Positions 15,939 through 26,363 of a DNA stretch of 64,000 nucleotides are shown here, piece after piece. The DNA comes from Actinomycetospora chibensis (lineage in GTDB: Bacteria > Actinomycetota > Actinomycetes > Mycobacteriales > Pseudonocardiaceae): positions 1 through 64,000 of the forward strand of contig NZ_JAQZAM010000006.1 of NCBI RefSeq assembly GCF_028737215.1, given 5' to 3'. Every line of letters begins with the position of its first letter. Positions within the stretch are counted from its first letter, which is position 1. The translations under genes were made by a program, and so were the position numbers. The notes under the pieces are model-generated. The model saw nothing but the letters and a program-made list of their open reading frames with translations, had not been told where the DNA came from and did no database searches.

Positions 15939-16249
15939 ACAACGCGTCGCCGGCCCCGAACACAGGAAGGCCCCCGGAGCGCTCCCTCCCGCCCCGGCGA
16001 TGCCGGGCGTTCGGGCCCCGACTGGACGAGGGTCGGGAAACTCCGGGGGCTGGTGTCCTGCCTGGATTCGCTGGCCGCCCTGCCGCAGGATCGCTGCCTG
16101 CGGACCGGCCACTCCACGGCCTTCGAGCAGCTAGCTGACGGACACCTCACGAGTCCTGTCGTTCTTCAACGCTGGACCACCTCCTCTCCCGTGTACCGAC
16201 CACGCTAGGCGCGCGCCGATCACCTCGCAAACGGCTTCCGGCACGTCCC
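15939..16249. other. Intergenic, nothing supported
   Basis: This holds GC-rich inverted sequence shortly after the previous gene, possibly a weak terminator around 15980-16035. A purine-rich minus-strand stretch near 16180 looks like a Shine-Dalgarno sequence but leads only to a 12-codon frame. Confidence 0.3.
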
Positions 16250-16302
16250 TTGACGAGCAACCAAATGGTTGCCTATCGTCGGACAGGCAACCACTGAGTT
16301 GC
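16250..16302 (+). promoter_or_regulatory. Promoter with two ArsR-type operators
   Basis: TTGACG at 16250-16255 (-35) and TATCGT at 16274-16279 (-10) are 18 bp apart. A perfect 7-2-7 palindrome, GCAACCAAATGGTTGC (16257-16272), fills the spacer. A second, imperfect copy (GCAACCACTGAGTTGC, 16287-16302) lies 30 bp downstream, just before the start codon. The regulator encoded next probably represses itself here. Confidence 0.8.
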
Positions 16303-16317
16303 GTGATCGGAGGCGTG

Positions 16318-17118
16318 ATGGACGAGGTGTTCCGCGCTCTCGCCGACCCCAGCCGGCGGGCCCTGCTCGACGCACTGCACGCCCGCGGCGGCCAGTCGCT
16401 GCGGGAGCTCGGCGAGGGACTGGACATGTCCCGTCAGGCCGTCGCCAAGCACCTCGGGGTGCTCGAGGCCGCGGGTCTCGTCGTCACCTCGTGGCAGGGG
16501 CGGGAGAAGCACCACCACCTCAACGCCGCGCCGATCAACGACGTCGCCGACCGGTGGATCCGTCGGTACGACCGGGCGCGGGCGCAGACCCTCGCCGACC
16601 TCAAGCAGGCACTGCAGGAGAACTCCGAGGAGACCGAGATGTCCGACGACTTCGTCTACGTCACCTACATCCGCACGACGCCCGAGAAGCTCTGGCAGGC
16701 GCTCACCGACCCCGCGTTCATCGCGAAGTACTACGACGGCGGCGGGCCGACGTCCGACTGGGCGGTGGGCTCGAAGGTCCTCTGGTCGATGGGCGGCGAG
16801 GACCCGCACGACTGGGACCAGCACGTCCTCGAGGCCGACCCGCCGCGGCGGCTGTCCTTCACCTGGCACAACTACCAGCCGGAGATGCAGGAGATGTTCG
16901 GCTGGAGCGACGAGCGCCTGGCCGAGCTGCAGCAGGAGAAGCGCTCGAAGGTCACCTTCGACATCGAGCCGGCGGGGAAGGCCGTGAAGCTCACGGTCAC
17001 CCACGACGACTTCGTGCCCGACAGCGAGATGCTCAAGGGCGTCTCGGGCGGTTGGCCGGCGATCCTGTCGAACCTCAAGTCGGTGCTGGAGACCGGCGAG
17101 GCGGTCGTGACCGACTGA
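16318..17118 (+). CDS. ArsR-family regulator fused to an AHSA1/SRPBCC domain
   Basis: A 266-residue two-domain protein. Residues 1-90 are an ArsR winged helix-turn-helix (MDEVFRALADPSRRALLDAL, LRELGEGLDMSRQAVAKHLG, then VLEAAGLV). Residues ~105-260 form an AHSA1-type START-like ligand-binding fold (VYVTYIRTTPEKLWQALTDP, GGWPAILSNLKSVLET). Usually these are two adjacent genes; here they form one polypeptide joined by an EETEMSDD linker whose Met may mark the ancestral second start. No ArsR metal-binding Cys pair is seen, so the effector is likely a hydrophobic ligand. Two operators overlap its promoter. Confidence 0.85.
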   Translation: MDEVFRALADPSRRALLDALHARGGQSLRELGEGLDMSRQAVAKHLGVLEAAGLVVTSWQGREKHHHLNAAPINDVADRWIRRYDRARAQTLADLKQALQENSEETEMSDDFVYVTYIRTTPEKLWQALTDPAFIAKYYDGGGPTSDWAVGSKVLWSMGGEDPHDWDQHVLEADPPRRLSFTWHNYQPEMQEMFGWSDERLAELQQEKRSKVTFDIEPAGKAVKLTVTHDDFVPDSEMLKGVSGGWPAILSNLKSVLETGEAVVTD

Positions 17119-17166
17119 TCGTGGGGGATTTCCTCACGTTGAACGTCAGCATGGGCCCCAGGCTGA

Positions 17167-18201
17167 CTAACCCCGAGAACGCCAGGCGGCCAGGTCGTCG
17201 GCGGAGCGGGTGTTGACGATCCGCTCCACCGGCACCTCGCACTCCTCCGCGCGCTCGCAGCCGAAGGGCTGCCAGTCGAGCTGGCCGGGGGCGTGGGCGT
17301 CGGTGTCGACGACGAACTCGCAGCCCGCAGCGAGGGCCTGGCGCAGCAGCGGGCGCGGCGGGTCGAGACGCTCGGGCCGCGAGTTGATCTCGACGGCGAC
17401 GCCGTTCTCCACGCAGGCGTCGAACACCGCCTCGGCGTCGAACGTCGAGGGCGGGCGGGTGCCGCGGCCTCCGGTGACCAGGCGCCCGGTGCAGTGGCCG
17501 AGGACGTCGACCAGCGGGTGCGACACCCCGGCCACCATGCGGGCGGTCATCACGTCGCTCGGCGCCCGCAGCTTCGAGTGCACGCTGGCGACGACGAGAT
17601 CGAGCTCGGAGAGCAGGTCGTCGGGGGCGTCGATGTCGCCGTCCTCGAGGATGTCCACCTCGATGCCGCGCAGCAGGCGGAACGGCGCGAGCTCCTCGTT
17701 GACCTGGGCGATCACGTCGAACTGACGGCGCCGGCGCTCGGGCGTCAGGCCGTTGGCGACGGTGAGGTTCTCGGAGTGGTCGGTGAGCACCATCCACTCG
17801 TGGCCCAGGTCGCGGGCGGTACGGGCCATCTCGAGGATGTCGCTGCCGCCGTCGGACCAGGTCGAGTGCGTGTGACAGTCGCCGCGCAGCGCGGCGCGGA
17901 TGCCCGTCCCGCCCGCGACGGGTGCGGCGTGCCGGCTCTCCAGGTCGGACAGGGTCGTCGACGTCCCGCCGTCGAGGACCTCGGTCACCACCGCCGCCGT
18001 CTTCTTCCCGACCCCCTTGAGATCGGTCAGCGTGCCGGCCCGGGCGCGGGCCGCCACGTCCTCGGGGTCCAGCTCGGCGAGGCGTTCCGCCGCGGAGCGG
18101 TAGGCCTTCACCCGGTAGGTCTCGGCCCGCTCGCGCTCGAGGTAGAAGGCCACGGCGCGCAGTGCGGCGATCGGGTCACCGTCGACGGGAAGGGCGGTCA
18201 C
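17167..18201 (-). CDS. PHP-domain phosphoesterase with N-terminal helix-hairpin-helix
   Basis: A 344-residue protein. The N-terminal ~85 residues are helical and contain an HhH motif (LKGVGKKTAAVVTEVL), as in the polymerase-X N-terminal domain. The PHP domain follows, with metal ligands in GDCHTHSTWSDGG, VLTDHSENL, GIEVDILEDG, VASVHSKL, DVLGHCTGR and DTDAHAPGQ. Start GTG 18201 was chosen because the upstream frame is low-quality. The layout resembles the PHP half of bacterial DNA polymerase X without the nucleotidyltransferase core, so a DNA 3'-end or phosphate-trimming role is possible. It is divergent from the Rieske-fusion gene. Confidence 0.8.
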   Translation of the reverse strand: MTALPVDGDPIAALRAVAFYLERERAETYRVKAYRSAAERLAELDPEDVAARARAGTLTDLKGVGKKTAAVVTEVLDGGTSTTLSDLESRHAAPVAGGTGIRAALRGDCHTHSTWSDGGSDILEMARTARDLGHEWMVLTDHSENLTVANGLTPERRRRQFDVIAQVNEELAPFRLLRGIEVDILEDGDIDAPDDLLSELDLVVASVHSKLRAPSDVMTARMVAGVSHPLVDVLGHCTGRLVTGGRGTRPPSTFDAEAVFDACVENGVAVEINSRPERLDPPRPLLRQALAAGCEFVVDTDAHAPGQLDWQPFGCERAEECEVPVERIVNTRSADDLAAWRSRG

Positions 18202-18289
18202 GTGCTCAGGGATACCCCACCCGAGGCGGTCGTGGGCCGCGCCACCACGCACAATCGGTGGTGAGCACTGTGATGGAGGTGGTCTGCTC

Positions 18290-19888
18290 GTGCGGGTGAC
18301 CGGAGTCGGGCACGCGGGAATGCGCTTCGAGACCACGGGCGGCAGCGTGCTGTGCGACCCGTGGGTGAACCCGACGTTCTTCGCGTCGTGGGTGCCGTTC
18401 CCGGACAACACCCAGCTGGACTGGGACGCCCTGGGAGACGTCGACTACCTCTACGTCTCGCACCTGCACCGCGACCATTTCGACGCGGTCAACCTGCGCG
18501 ACCACGTCTCGAAGGACGCCCGCGTCCTGCTGCCGGACTACCCCACCGACGAGCTCGAGAACGAGCTGCGCGAGCTGGGCTTCCGGCACTTCGTGCGCAC
18601 CGAGAGCGGTGTTCCGCAGGAGCTCGACGGCGGTCTGCGGTTCATGATCACGTCGTTGAAGGGGCCGGGTGACGGCCCGATCGGCGACTCCGCGCTCTCC
18701 CTCGACGACGGCACGGCGCGGATCGTCGACCAGAACGACGCGCACCCGCTGGACATCCCGAAGCTGCTGGAGTTCGGCGCCTACGACGCGCACTTCACGC
18801 AGTTCTCCGGGGCCATCTGGTGGCCGATGGTCTACGACCTGCCCAAGGCCGCGAAGCGCGAGTTCGCCCGCCGCAAGCGCATCGGCCAGGAGGACCGGGC
18901 GATGCGCTACATCCGCGAGGTCGGCGCCCCGCACATCTTCCCCACGGCGGGCCCGCCCTGCTTCCTCGACGACGAGCTCTTCCGGTGGAACGGCCTGGGC
19001 TACGAGGGCGTCGAGGACGAGTCGATCTTCACCGACCAGTGGGAGTTCCTGGGTCGGATGCGCGAGCTCGGCCAGGAGTCCGGGTCCTCGCAGCAGGGCC
19101 ACCTGCTCCTGCCCGGCACGACCGCCGAGATCGGCCACGGCACCGTGGACGACCTCACGCACCCCGTGTCGGACGCCGAGATCGAGACGATCTTCCTCGA
19201 CAAGGAGCGCTACCTGCGCGACTTCGCCGAGCGCGCCCGGCCCGCGATCGAGGCGCAGAAGGCGCAGTGGGCGGCGCCGCAGCCGGACATCCTGCGCCAG
19301 CTCAAGGAGTGGATCGAGCCGCTGATGAAGCGCGCCGACCACATGTGCGACGGCATCGGCGGCCCGGTCCGGATCGACCTGCACGGCATGCCCGACGACA
19401 CCCCCGGGGTCGACGAGGACGGCACGCTGTCGCTGGCGTTCGACTTCACCGCCCGCGAGATCCGCATCTACAACGGGGAGCAGGCCCGGTACCGCTGGGG
19501 CATGCCCGCGACGCTCGTGCAGACCAACATCGCCACCGGCGAGGTCGACTGGTCGAACTCGCTGTTCCTGTCGGTGCGCTTCACCGCGACGCGCGTCGGC
19601 CAGTACAACGAGTACCTCTACACGTTCTTCAAGTGTCTGTCCGAAGAGCGGATGGACTACGTCGAGAACTGGTACGACGCGCAGAACGACGACGGACGCG
19701 ACATCGAGCTCGACGGCTGGGCGGTGCAGGCGCGCTGCCCGCACCTGTCCGCGGACCTCTCGAAGTTCGGCGCCGTCGACGGTGAGGTGCTCACCTGCAC
19801 GCTGCACAACTGGAAGTTCAACCTCCGGACCGGTCGGTGCCTGACGTCCGCGGGCCACGAGATCCGGGCGCAGAAGCTGGGAGACTGA
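18290..19888 (+). CDS. Metallo-beta-lactamase-fold protein with C-terminal Rieske [2Fe-2S] domain
   Basis: A 532-residue fusion. The N-terminal ~270 residues are a beta-lactamase-fold hydrolase related to the UlaG/CMP-sialate hydroxylase group (GVGHAGMRFETTGG, HLHRDHFDAVN metal motif). The C-terminal ~75 residues carry Rieske ligands: C-P-H in RCPHLSADLSKF and C-x2-H in LTCTLHNWKFNL. CMP-Neu5Ac hydroxylase shows the same pair of folds but with the Rieske domain first. The substrate here is unknown; an electron-transfer-driven oxygenation or hydrolysis is possible. GGAGGTGG precedes the GTG. Four bases separate it from the Dus gene. Confidence 0.85.
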   Translation: MRVTGVGHAGMRFETTGGSVLCDPWVNPTFFASWVPFPDNTQLDWDALGDVDYLYVSHLHRDHFDAVNLRDHVSKDARVLLPDYPTDELENELRELGFRHFVRTESGVPQELDGGLRFMITSLKGPGDGPIGDSALSLDDGTARIVDQNDAHPLDIPKLLEFGAYDAHFTQFSGAIWWPMVYDLPKAAKREFARRKRIGQEDRAMRYIREVGAPHIFPTAGPPCFLDDELFRWNGLGYEGVEDESIFTDQWEFLGRMRELGQESGSSQQGHLLLPGTTAEIGHGTVDDLTHPVSDAEIETIFLDKERYLRDFAERARPAIEAQKAQWAAPQPDILRQLKEWIEPLMKRADHMCDGIGGPVRIDLHGMPDDTPGVDEDGTLSLAFDFTAREIRIYNGEQARYRWGMPATLVQTNIATGEVDWSNSLFLSVRFTATRVGQYNEYLYTFFKCLSEERMDYVENWYDAQNDDGRDIELDGWAVQARCPHLSADLSKFGAVDGEVLTCTLHNWKFNLRTGRCLTSAGHEIRAQKLGD

Positions 19889-19892
19889 GGTC

Positions 19893-21011
19893 GTGCTCCG
19901 CATCGGCCCCCTCGCGCTGCCGACGCCCGTCGTGCTCGCGCCGATGGCCGGCATCACCAACGTGGCGTTCCGCCGCCTGTGCCGCGAGCAGGGCGCGGGG
20001 CTCTACGTCTGCGAGATGATCACCGCGCGGGCGCTGGTGGAGAAGCACCCCGGCACCGCCGAGATGATCGCGTTCGACCCGGACGAGACGCCGCGCTCGA
20101 TGCAGCTCTACGGCGTCGACCCCGTGACGATCGGCCGCGCGATCGACCGGATCGTCGACGAGGACCTCGCCGACCACGTCGACCTCAACTTCGGCTGCCC
20201 GGTGCCCAAGGTGACGCGACGCGGCGGCGGGGCGGCGCTGCCCTACAAGCGGCGGCTGTTCGAGTCCATCGTGGGCACGGCCGTCGCCTCGGCGGCCCGG
20301 GGCGGGCTGCCGCTGACGGTGAAGATGCGCGTCGGCATCGACGACGAGCACGTGACGTTCCTGGACGCCGGGCGCATCGCCGCCGCGGAGGGCGCCGCCG
20401 CCGTCGCCCTGCACGCGCGCACCGCGGCGCAGCGCTACTCGGGCCACGCCGACTGGGACCGCATCGCCGCGCTGCGCGAGGCGGTGCCCGCGGACGTGCC
20501 GGTGCTCGGCAACGGCGACATCTTCGCCGCGACCGACGCCGTGGCCATGATGGAGAAGACCGGCTGCGACGGCGTCGTCGTCGGGCGCGGCTGCCTCGGG
20601 CGCCCGTGGCTCTTCGGAGAGCTCGAGGCCGCGCTGGCCGGCCGCCCGATCCCCACGCCCCCGCGCCTCGGCGAGGTCGCGGCGGTGATGCGACGCCACG
20701 TCGAACTGCTCATCGCCCACCACGGCGAGCGCAAGGGCGTGCGTGACTCCCGCAAGCACATGTCCTGGTACCTGCACGGCTTCGCCGTCGGCTCCGAACT
20801 GCGCCGCGAGCTCGGGATGATCGACGGGCTGGACCGTCTCGACGAGCTGCTCGCGCAGCTCGACCCCGACCTGCCGTTCCCGCCCGACGCCGACGGCCCG
20901 CGGGGCCGGCAGGGCTCGCCCGGGCACGTGACCCTCCCCGAGGGATGGCTCGACGACCCCGAGGACGACACCGTCCCGGTGGGTGCCGACGTCATGCACT
21001 CCGGCGGCTGA
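19893..21011 (+). CDS. dusB: tRNA-dihydrouridine synthase
   Basis: A 372-residue FMN-dependent enzyme that reduces uridines in the tRNA D-loop. Diagnostic segments: VVLAPMAGITNVAFRRLCRE (FMN-binding N-terminus), VDLNFGCPVPKVTRRGGGAA (catalytic Cys in NFGCP), LTVKMRVGID (Lys for FMN), VALHARTAAQRYSGHADW, VLGNGDIFAATDA and GVVVGRGCLGRPW. The length is usual for actinobacterial DusB-type proteins. It begins four bases after the Rieske-fusion gene and precedes the GGDEF and LCP genes; a dus-LCP-phoU order also occurs in mycobacteria. Confidence 0.92.
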   Translation: MLRIGPLALPTPVVLAPMAGITNVAFRRLCREQGAGLYVCEMITARALVEKHPGTAEMIAFDPDETPRSMQLYGVDPVTIGRAIDRIVDEDLADHVDLNFGCPVPKVTRRGGGAALPYKRRLFESIVGTAVASAARGGLPLTVKMRVGIDDEHVTFLDAGRIAAAEGAAAVALHARTAAQRYSGHADWDRIAALREAVPADVPVLGNGDIFAATDAVAMMEKTGCDGVVVGRGCLGRPWLFGELEAALAGRPIPTPPRLGEVAAVMRRHVELLIAHHGERKGVRDSRKHMSWYLHGFAVGSELRRELGMIDGLDRLDELLAQLDPDLPFPPDADGPRGRQGSPGHVTLPEGWLDDPEDDTVPVGADVMHSGG

Positions 21012-21253
21012 CCCCTCACCGGGCGCTACTCCTCGTATCGACGCACGGCATCACGTCGACCACACGTCACGGCCGGCATGCGGGTGCCCGCCACGACCAC
21101 CGTCGCGGGCGACTCAAGGTGGGCCGAACGTGTCGGTACGGGATCCGTCTACGCAGCGTCACGTGCGCCGGACGAGCGAAGTTGGCGGCGACGCGGCGAA
21201 GGACCGTTACAGGTTCATGATCGAGGGCGACACTAGAGGCAGGAACGGAGGTG

Positions 21254-22234
21254 ATGTGTGTGCGCTTGGCCGGGCTGCTGCCGGGACGCGGGACCGTGGC
21301 GACGACAACCGCGGAGCCGATGCTCGACTCGGGGGTCGTGACGCCCACCGCCCACCCCATCCCCGACCAGGGCTCCGTCACCTGCGGTTTCCCCACCTCG
21401 CCGATCGTCGGGCTCGACGCGGTGCCCTCCGACACCCAGCCCGGGGCATCGACCCTCGCCGGCCGGTCCGACCAGGCACGGGCCCACGAGGCCGCCGCCG
21501 AGGTCCTCGCCGACCGCGGCGACTGGCGCCGGGCCTACCAGCACCTCAAAGCCGCGGTCTCGCTCGTGCGGGACGAGCGGACGACGCCGGACGAAGTGCC
21601 CGATCAGTTACGCCTCGAGGTCGATCGTCTCCGGCGCGAGCGCGCCGAGGCCCGCGAGCAGAGCCGTCGGGACAGCCTCACCGCCACCTGGAACCGGCGC
21701 TATCTCGACGAGCGTTTGAGCACGCTGCGTGGTGATGGCGTCGACTCCCCCGCCTGCGTCGCGCTGGCCGACGTCGATCACTTCAAGAGCGTGAACGACA
21801 CGCACGGGCACGCCGTGGGCGACCGGGTGCTGCGCCGCCTCGTCGACCTCGTGAACGAGGAGCTCCCCGCCGAGGGCTTCTGCGCGCGCTACGGCGGCGA
21901 GGAGTTCGCGCTCGTCCTGCCCGGGCTCGCGCCGGCCGAGGCGGTCCGCGTCTGCGAGGAGGCCCGCGCGCGGGTCGACGCATACCCGTGGCACGAGCTC
22001 GCCGACGACCTGCGCGTCACGGTCAGCGTCGGCGTCGCGTGCCTGGACGCCGGCGCGCACCCCGGCGCGCCCGGCCTCGACGCCGCCGACGCCCTGCTCT
22101 ACGTCGCCAAGCGCGCCGGCCGCAACGCCGTGGCCTACCGCGACGCCGACGACGGCACCGTGCGGCTGGCCGGAGCGGCTGCCGCCCGTCGCGGGATCGC
22201 CGCCGCTGCCCGCGGCGCGTTCCCGACCCCCTGA
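21254..22234 (+). CDS. Cytosolic diguanylate cyclase (GGDEF)
   Basis: A 326-residue protein: an N-terminal ~130-residue region with helical, TPR-like character (DQARAHEAAAEVLADRGDWR) and a short coiled-coil, then a GGDEF domain with DSLTATWNRRYLDERL, ADVDHFKSVNDTHGHAVGD and the signature RYGGEEF. The GGEEF active site is intact, so it should make c-di-GMP from two GTP. No RxxD inhibitory site is seen five residues before the signature. No membrane segment. Start ATG 21254 follows GGAACGGAGGTG. It may feed the c-di-GMP sensor RsiG encoded at 40672. Confidence 0.85.
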   Translation: MCVRLAGLLPGRGTVATTTAEPMLDSGVVTPTAHPIPDQGSVTCGFPTSPIVGLDAVPSDTQPGASTLAGRSDQARAHEAAAEVLADRGDWRRAYQHLKAAVSLVRDERTTPDEVPDQLRLEVDRLRRERAEAREQSRRDSLTATWNRRYLDERLSTLRGDGVDSPACVALADVDHFKSVNDTHGHAVGDRVLRRLVDLVNEELPAEGFCARYGGEEFALVLPGLAPAEAVRVCEEARARVDAYPWHELADDLRVTVSVGVACLDAGAHPGAPGLDAADALLYVAKRAGRNAVAYRDADDGTVRLAGAAAARRGIAAAARGAFPTP

Positions 22235-22495
22235 CCGCTCCGACCGCTCACCGGGCGCCTCGCCGCCCGGAGCGCGACCGGATCGCCCGACCGCTGCGGC
22301 GCTGAGCCGGAACCGAGCACGGCGATGCCCGAACGGGTGTGCCGCTTCCCCCGGTCGTGTGGCGCCCGTTGTGCTCCGGTCACCGCGTGGCGTACCGGCC
22401 CCGAGACCGTCGGGGACCGGCCCGGCCGTAGTATCCCGCTGCTGACCAGCACATGTTCCGGCTGCCCGCCCGAGATCATCAGCCCTAGGAGATGC

Positions 22496-24763
22496 GTGAC
22501 CGACGACCGCGCCGGCGACCCGGCCCGGGGCTCCCGCCCCGGGGTTCCCGGGTCCGACGTGGTCCGCCCTCCCGCGGCGCGCACGGGCCCCGCGTCGGCG
22601 CCGTTCCGCATCCCGGTCGCGACGCCGACAGCCCAGGCCGGGCGGCGGCCGACGATGGTGCCGCTGACCCGCAAGCGCGGGCCGCGACTCGGTCTCCGCC
22701 CGCCCGGTGCCGGGCTCGTGACCGCGCCGTCCGGCACCCCGTCGCCCGGCACCCCGTCGGCGGGCATCCCGTCGCCGGCCGCGGCCAAGGCGCCGTCCAC
22801 ACGGGGTCCGGTCGACGCGGTGACGCTGCCCGCGGGACGCCTCCCGGCGGGCACGACACCGCCCGCGCCGCCCGGGTCCCCGCCCGGCCCAGCGGTGCCG
22901 GTGAGCCCCCCGGCCGCGCCGGTGGCCCCTGCGCCCCGGCGCCCGTCCACCCCCGCCGGCCCCGGCCCTGCCGTCGTCCCGCCCACCGTGGCGCCCGCCT
23001 CCCCGGCGGCCCCGGCCCGGCCCGACGCCGTGCGACCGGCCGAGCCGCCTGCGCCCGAGGAGCCCACGGAGCCGGAGGCGGACGAGCCCCGGGCCCCGGA
23101 GCCCGAGGCCGCCGCGGCGGAGTCGCCCGCGGTCCGTCACGTCCGTGCCGCGGCGGCGACGAGCGAGGCCGCGCCGCGCCGCCCGGCGGCCACCGAGGCC
23201 CGCGCGGGCGAGACCGAGTGGGCCGCGACGTCGGCGGTGCTGGCGTCGGTGGGCTCCCGCTTCACCACGTGGCGCCGGCGGTGGACCTGGCGCCGGACGG
23301 CACGGCTGCTCACCGCGACCTGCGCGGTCCTCGTCGTCGTCGTGTGCGGGCTCGGGTGGGGCGCGGCGTCGTGGGTCGAGGCCGCGGTGCGCCAGATCGG
23401 GGCGCTGGACCCGAACTCGTCGGCGATCCAGAACGCCGCCGCGCAGGCCGGCGACCAGAACTTCCTCGTCGTCGGCTCGGACAGCCGCGCGGGGGCGCCC
23501 CCGTCGGAGGACGCCGGCGACACCGCCGGCGTGCCCGGGGCCCGCACCGACACGATCATGGTCGTGCACGTCCCGGAGGACCGGTCGACGGTCACGGTGG
23601 TGTCGTTCCCCCGCGACCTCGAGATCACCCGGCCGGCGTGCGAGCGCTGGGACCCCGTCTCCGGCGCCTACTCGCCCCAGATGCTGCCGCCGACACCGCG
23701 CGTGAAGCTCAACTCGGCCTACGCCGCGGGCGGGCCGCGCTGCGTGACCCGCGCGATCCAGGAGCTCTCGGGCCTGGCGATCAACCGCTTCCTCGGCATC
23801 GACTTCCAGGGCTTCCAGGGCATGGTCGACGCCGTGCGCGGCGTGCCGATCTGCGTGGAGCGCCCGGTGCGCGACTCCGTGCTCGGCACCGTCATCCCCC
23901 AGGCCGGGCCCACCGTCCTGAGCGGGCAGCAGGCGCTCGACTACGTCCGCGCCCGCCACGTCGAGGGCGACCCGTCGAGCGACTACGGCCGCATCCAGCG
24001 CCAGCAGCGGTTCCTCGGCGCGCTGCTGCGCTCGGTGCTGTCGGCGGGCACGCTGCTCGACCCCAGCCGTCTCGAGGGGCTCGTCGAGGCCGTCTCGCGC
24101 TCCACGTTCGGCGAGAACATCGGCTCGGACCAGCTGCTCGCGCTCTCCCAGTCGCTCGGGAGCCTGGACCCGCGCACGGTCAGCTTCGTCACCGTGCCGA
24201 CGACGGGGCTCGCCAACGACCGCGGCAACGAGGTGCTCCGCCGCGGCGAGGAGCGAGCCATGTTCGACGCGATCATCGGCAATGACCCGCTACCCGGCAG
24301 CGGGGCCCCGGCGCCCGGCGTGCCGGCCACGCCCGTGCCCGCCCCGGCACCCGCCGACATCCGGCTCGTGGACGCCCGCTCACCCGCCGAGGACCGCGGT
24401 GACGACGGGGGCGAGGACGGCGGCGACGAGGGTTCCGCCTCGGACGGACCGTCGGCCGAGCGTGTGGCGGACCGGCTGCGCTCCGCCGGCTTCGTCGTGA
24501 CCAGCGACGACGGGGGCTCGTCGTCGGGCGGGAGCGGGACGACGATCCGCTACTCGCCCGACCAGGCCGCCGCCGCGTCGGCGCTGGGCGCCGCCGTGCC
24601 GGGCGCCCGGCTCGAGCCCGGTGGCTCGGGGCGCAGCTCGCTGACCCTGACCCTCGGCGACGACTTCGACGGCGAGGTCCGCTCGGACACGGCCGGGGAC
24701 GGAGCGACGCCGTCCGCGCCGGTCAACCCGACGATCACGGCCGCCGACGCCTCCTGCGCCTGA
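22496..24763 (+). CDS. LytR-CpsA-Psr family ligase with LytR_C domain
   Basis: A 755-residue membrane protein. A ~260-residue Pro/Ala-rich cytosolic N-terminus precedes one transmembrane helix (~271-293, [14 protein letters not shown]). The LCP catalytic domain (~320-580) has [33 protein letters not shown] and [18 protein letters not shown]. Residues ~650-730 match the LytR C-terminal domain. LCP enzymes attach arabinogalactan- or teichoic-acid-type polymers to peptidoglycan. The start is placed at GTG 22496, four bases after AGGAG, because upstream sequence is unlike protein. The very long disordered N-terminus is unusual. Confidence 0.85.
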   Translation: MTDDRAGDPARGSRPGVPGSDVVRPPAARTGPASAPFRIPVATPTAQAGRRPTMVPLTRKRGPRLGLRPPGAGLVTAPSGTPSPGTPSAGIPSPAAAKAPSTRGPVDAVTLPAGRLPAGTTPPAPPGSPPGPAVPVSPPAAPVAPAPRRPSTPAGPGPAVVPPTVAPASPAAPARPDAVRPAEPPAPEEPTEPEADEPRAPEPEAAAAESPAVRHVRAAAATSEAAPRRPAATEARAGETEWAATSAVLASVGSRFTTWRRRWTWRRTARLLTATCAVLVVVVCGLGWGAASWVEAAVRQIGALDPNSSAIQNAAAQAGDQNFLVVGSDSRAGAPPSEDAGDTAGVPGARTDTIMVVHVPEDRSTVTVVSFPRDLEITRPACERWDPVSGAYSPQMLPPTPRVKLNSAYAAGGPRCVTRAIQELSGLAINRFLGIDFQGFQGMVDAVRGVPICVERPVRDSVLGTVIPQAGPTVLSGQQALDYVRARHVEGDPSSDYGRIQRQQRFLGALLRSVLSAGTLLDPSRLEGLVEAVSRSTFGENIGSDQLLALSQSLGSLDPRTVSFVTVPTTGLANDRGNEVLRRGEERAMFDAIIGNDPLPGSGAPAPGVPATPVPAPAPADIRLVDARSPAEDRGDDGGEDGGDEGSASDGPSAERVADRLRSAGFVVTSDDGGSSSGGSGTTIRYSPDQAAAASALGAAVPGARLEPGGSGRSSLTLTLGDDFDGEVRSDTAGDGATPSAPVNPTITAADASCA

Positions 24764-24772
24764 CCTGGCGGC

Positions 24773-24794
24773 GTTCATCCCTGGTTCATGCCGT
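24773..24794 (+). promoter_or_regulatory. PHO box upstream of phoU
   Basis: Two tandem 11-bp units, GTTCATCCCTG and GTTCATGCCGT, match the PhoP direct-repeat pattern of actinobacteria (GTTCACC-type core every 11 bp). They lie 41 bases before the phoU ATG, so phoU should respond to phosphate starvation through PhoP. Confidence 0.75.
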
Positions 24795-24834
24795 CGTCGG
24801 ACGGACGACCGGCCGTCCGCGTACGTTGCGCGAC

Positions 24835-25491
24835 ATGCGCACGGCCTACAACGAGAAGCTCGCCGCCCTCTCCGAAGAGCTCGCCGAGATGTCCCAGATG
24901 GCCGGCGAGGCCATGAAGAAGGCGACGACCGCCCTGCTCGAGGGCGACCTCGACCTGGCCGAGGAGGTCATCTCCTCCGACACGAAGATCGACGCCCTGC
25001 GCAGCCAGGCCGAGGAGCAGGCGTTCGGCCTGCTCGCTCTCCAGGCCCCGGTGGCCGGCGACCTGCGCTCGGTCATCGCCGCGATCCACTCGGCGGGCGA
25101 CCTCGAGCGGATGGGCGACCTCGCCCTGCACGTCGCCAAGGCGGCGCGCCGTCGCCATCCGGCCAAGGTGCTGCCCGAGGACGTCGCCCCCTACTTCGCC
25201 GAGATGGGCCGCGTGGCGCTCGACCTGGCCCAGGACGCCCGCCAGGTCATCCTCACCCGCGACGTCGAGCTCGCCTTCACCATGGAGTCCGACGACGACG
25301 CCATGGACGACCTGCACCGCCACCTGTTCACCCTGCTGCTGAGCAAGGACTGGCCGAGCGGTGTCGCGCCCGCCATCGACGTGACCCTCCTGGGCCGCTT
25401 CTACGAGCGCTTCGCCGACCACGCCGTGGCGGTCGCCCGCCGCGTGGTCTTCATGGTCACGGGCAAGATGCCCAACACGCCCGAGGCCTGA
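24835..25491 (+). CDS. phoU: Phosphate uptake regulator PhoU
   Basis: A 218-residue all-helical protein with two PhoU three-helix bundles. Metal-binding consensus segments are visible: [20 protein letters not shown] in the first and [20 protein letters not shown] in the second. It dampens phosphate import by PstSCAB and PhoR-PhoP signalling. ATG 24835 is favoured over TTG 24826. It is convergent with pstB, sharing the bidirectional terminator, and has its own PHO box, so it is uncoupled from the pst operon, as in mycobacteria. Confidence 0.93.
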   Translation: MRTAYNEKLAALSEELAEMSQMAGEAMKKATTALLEGDLDLAEEVISSDTKIDALRSQAEEQAFGLLALQAPVAGDLRSVIAAIHSAGDLERMGDLALHVAKAARRRHPAKVLPEDVAPYFAEMGRVALDLAQDARQVILTRDVELAFTMESDDDAMDDLHRHLFTLLLSKDWPSGVAPAIDVTLLGRFYERFADHAVAVARRVVFMVTGKMPNTPEA

Positions 25492-25512
25492 CCGCCCGGC
25501 CGCACACACACG

Positions 25513-25545
25513 AGAGCCCCTCCCGCACGGTAGGGGAGGGGCTCT
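25513..25545. terminator. Bidirectional terminator between phoU and pstB
   Basis: A perfect 12-bp stem (25513-25524 with 25534-25545) has a 9-base loop. It lies between the convergent stops of phoU and pstB. No T-run, typical of GC-rich terminators. Confidence 0.85.
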
Positions 25546-25577
25546 GTGCGTGAGGGGCTCCGTGCGCGGTGGGACCG

Positions 25578-26354
<777 letters not shown>

Positions 26355-26363
26355 GGTGTTCCT

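Noticed and set aside
14358..16112. A 584-codon minus-strand frame across the integrase end and tRNA
   Set aside because: It reads through an intact tRNA gene and antisense to the integrase; composition is that of non-coding GC-rich DNA.
16131..16200. Strong Shine-Dalgarno-like sequence on the minus strand near 16180
   Set aside because: It leads only to a 12-codon TTG-started frame with no features, so I could not support a gene.
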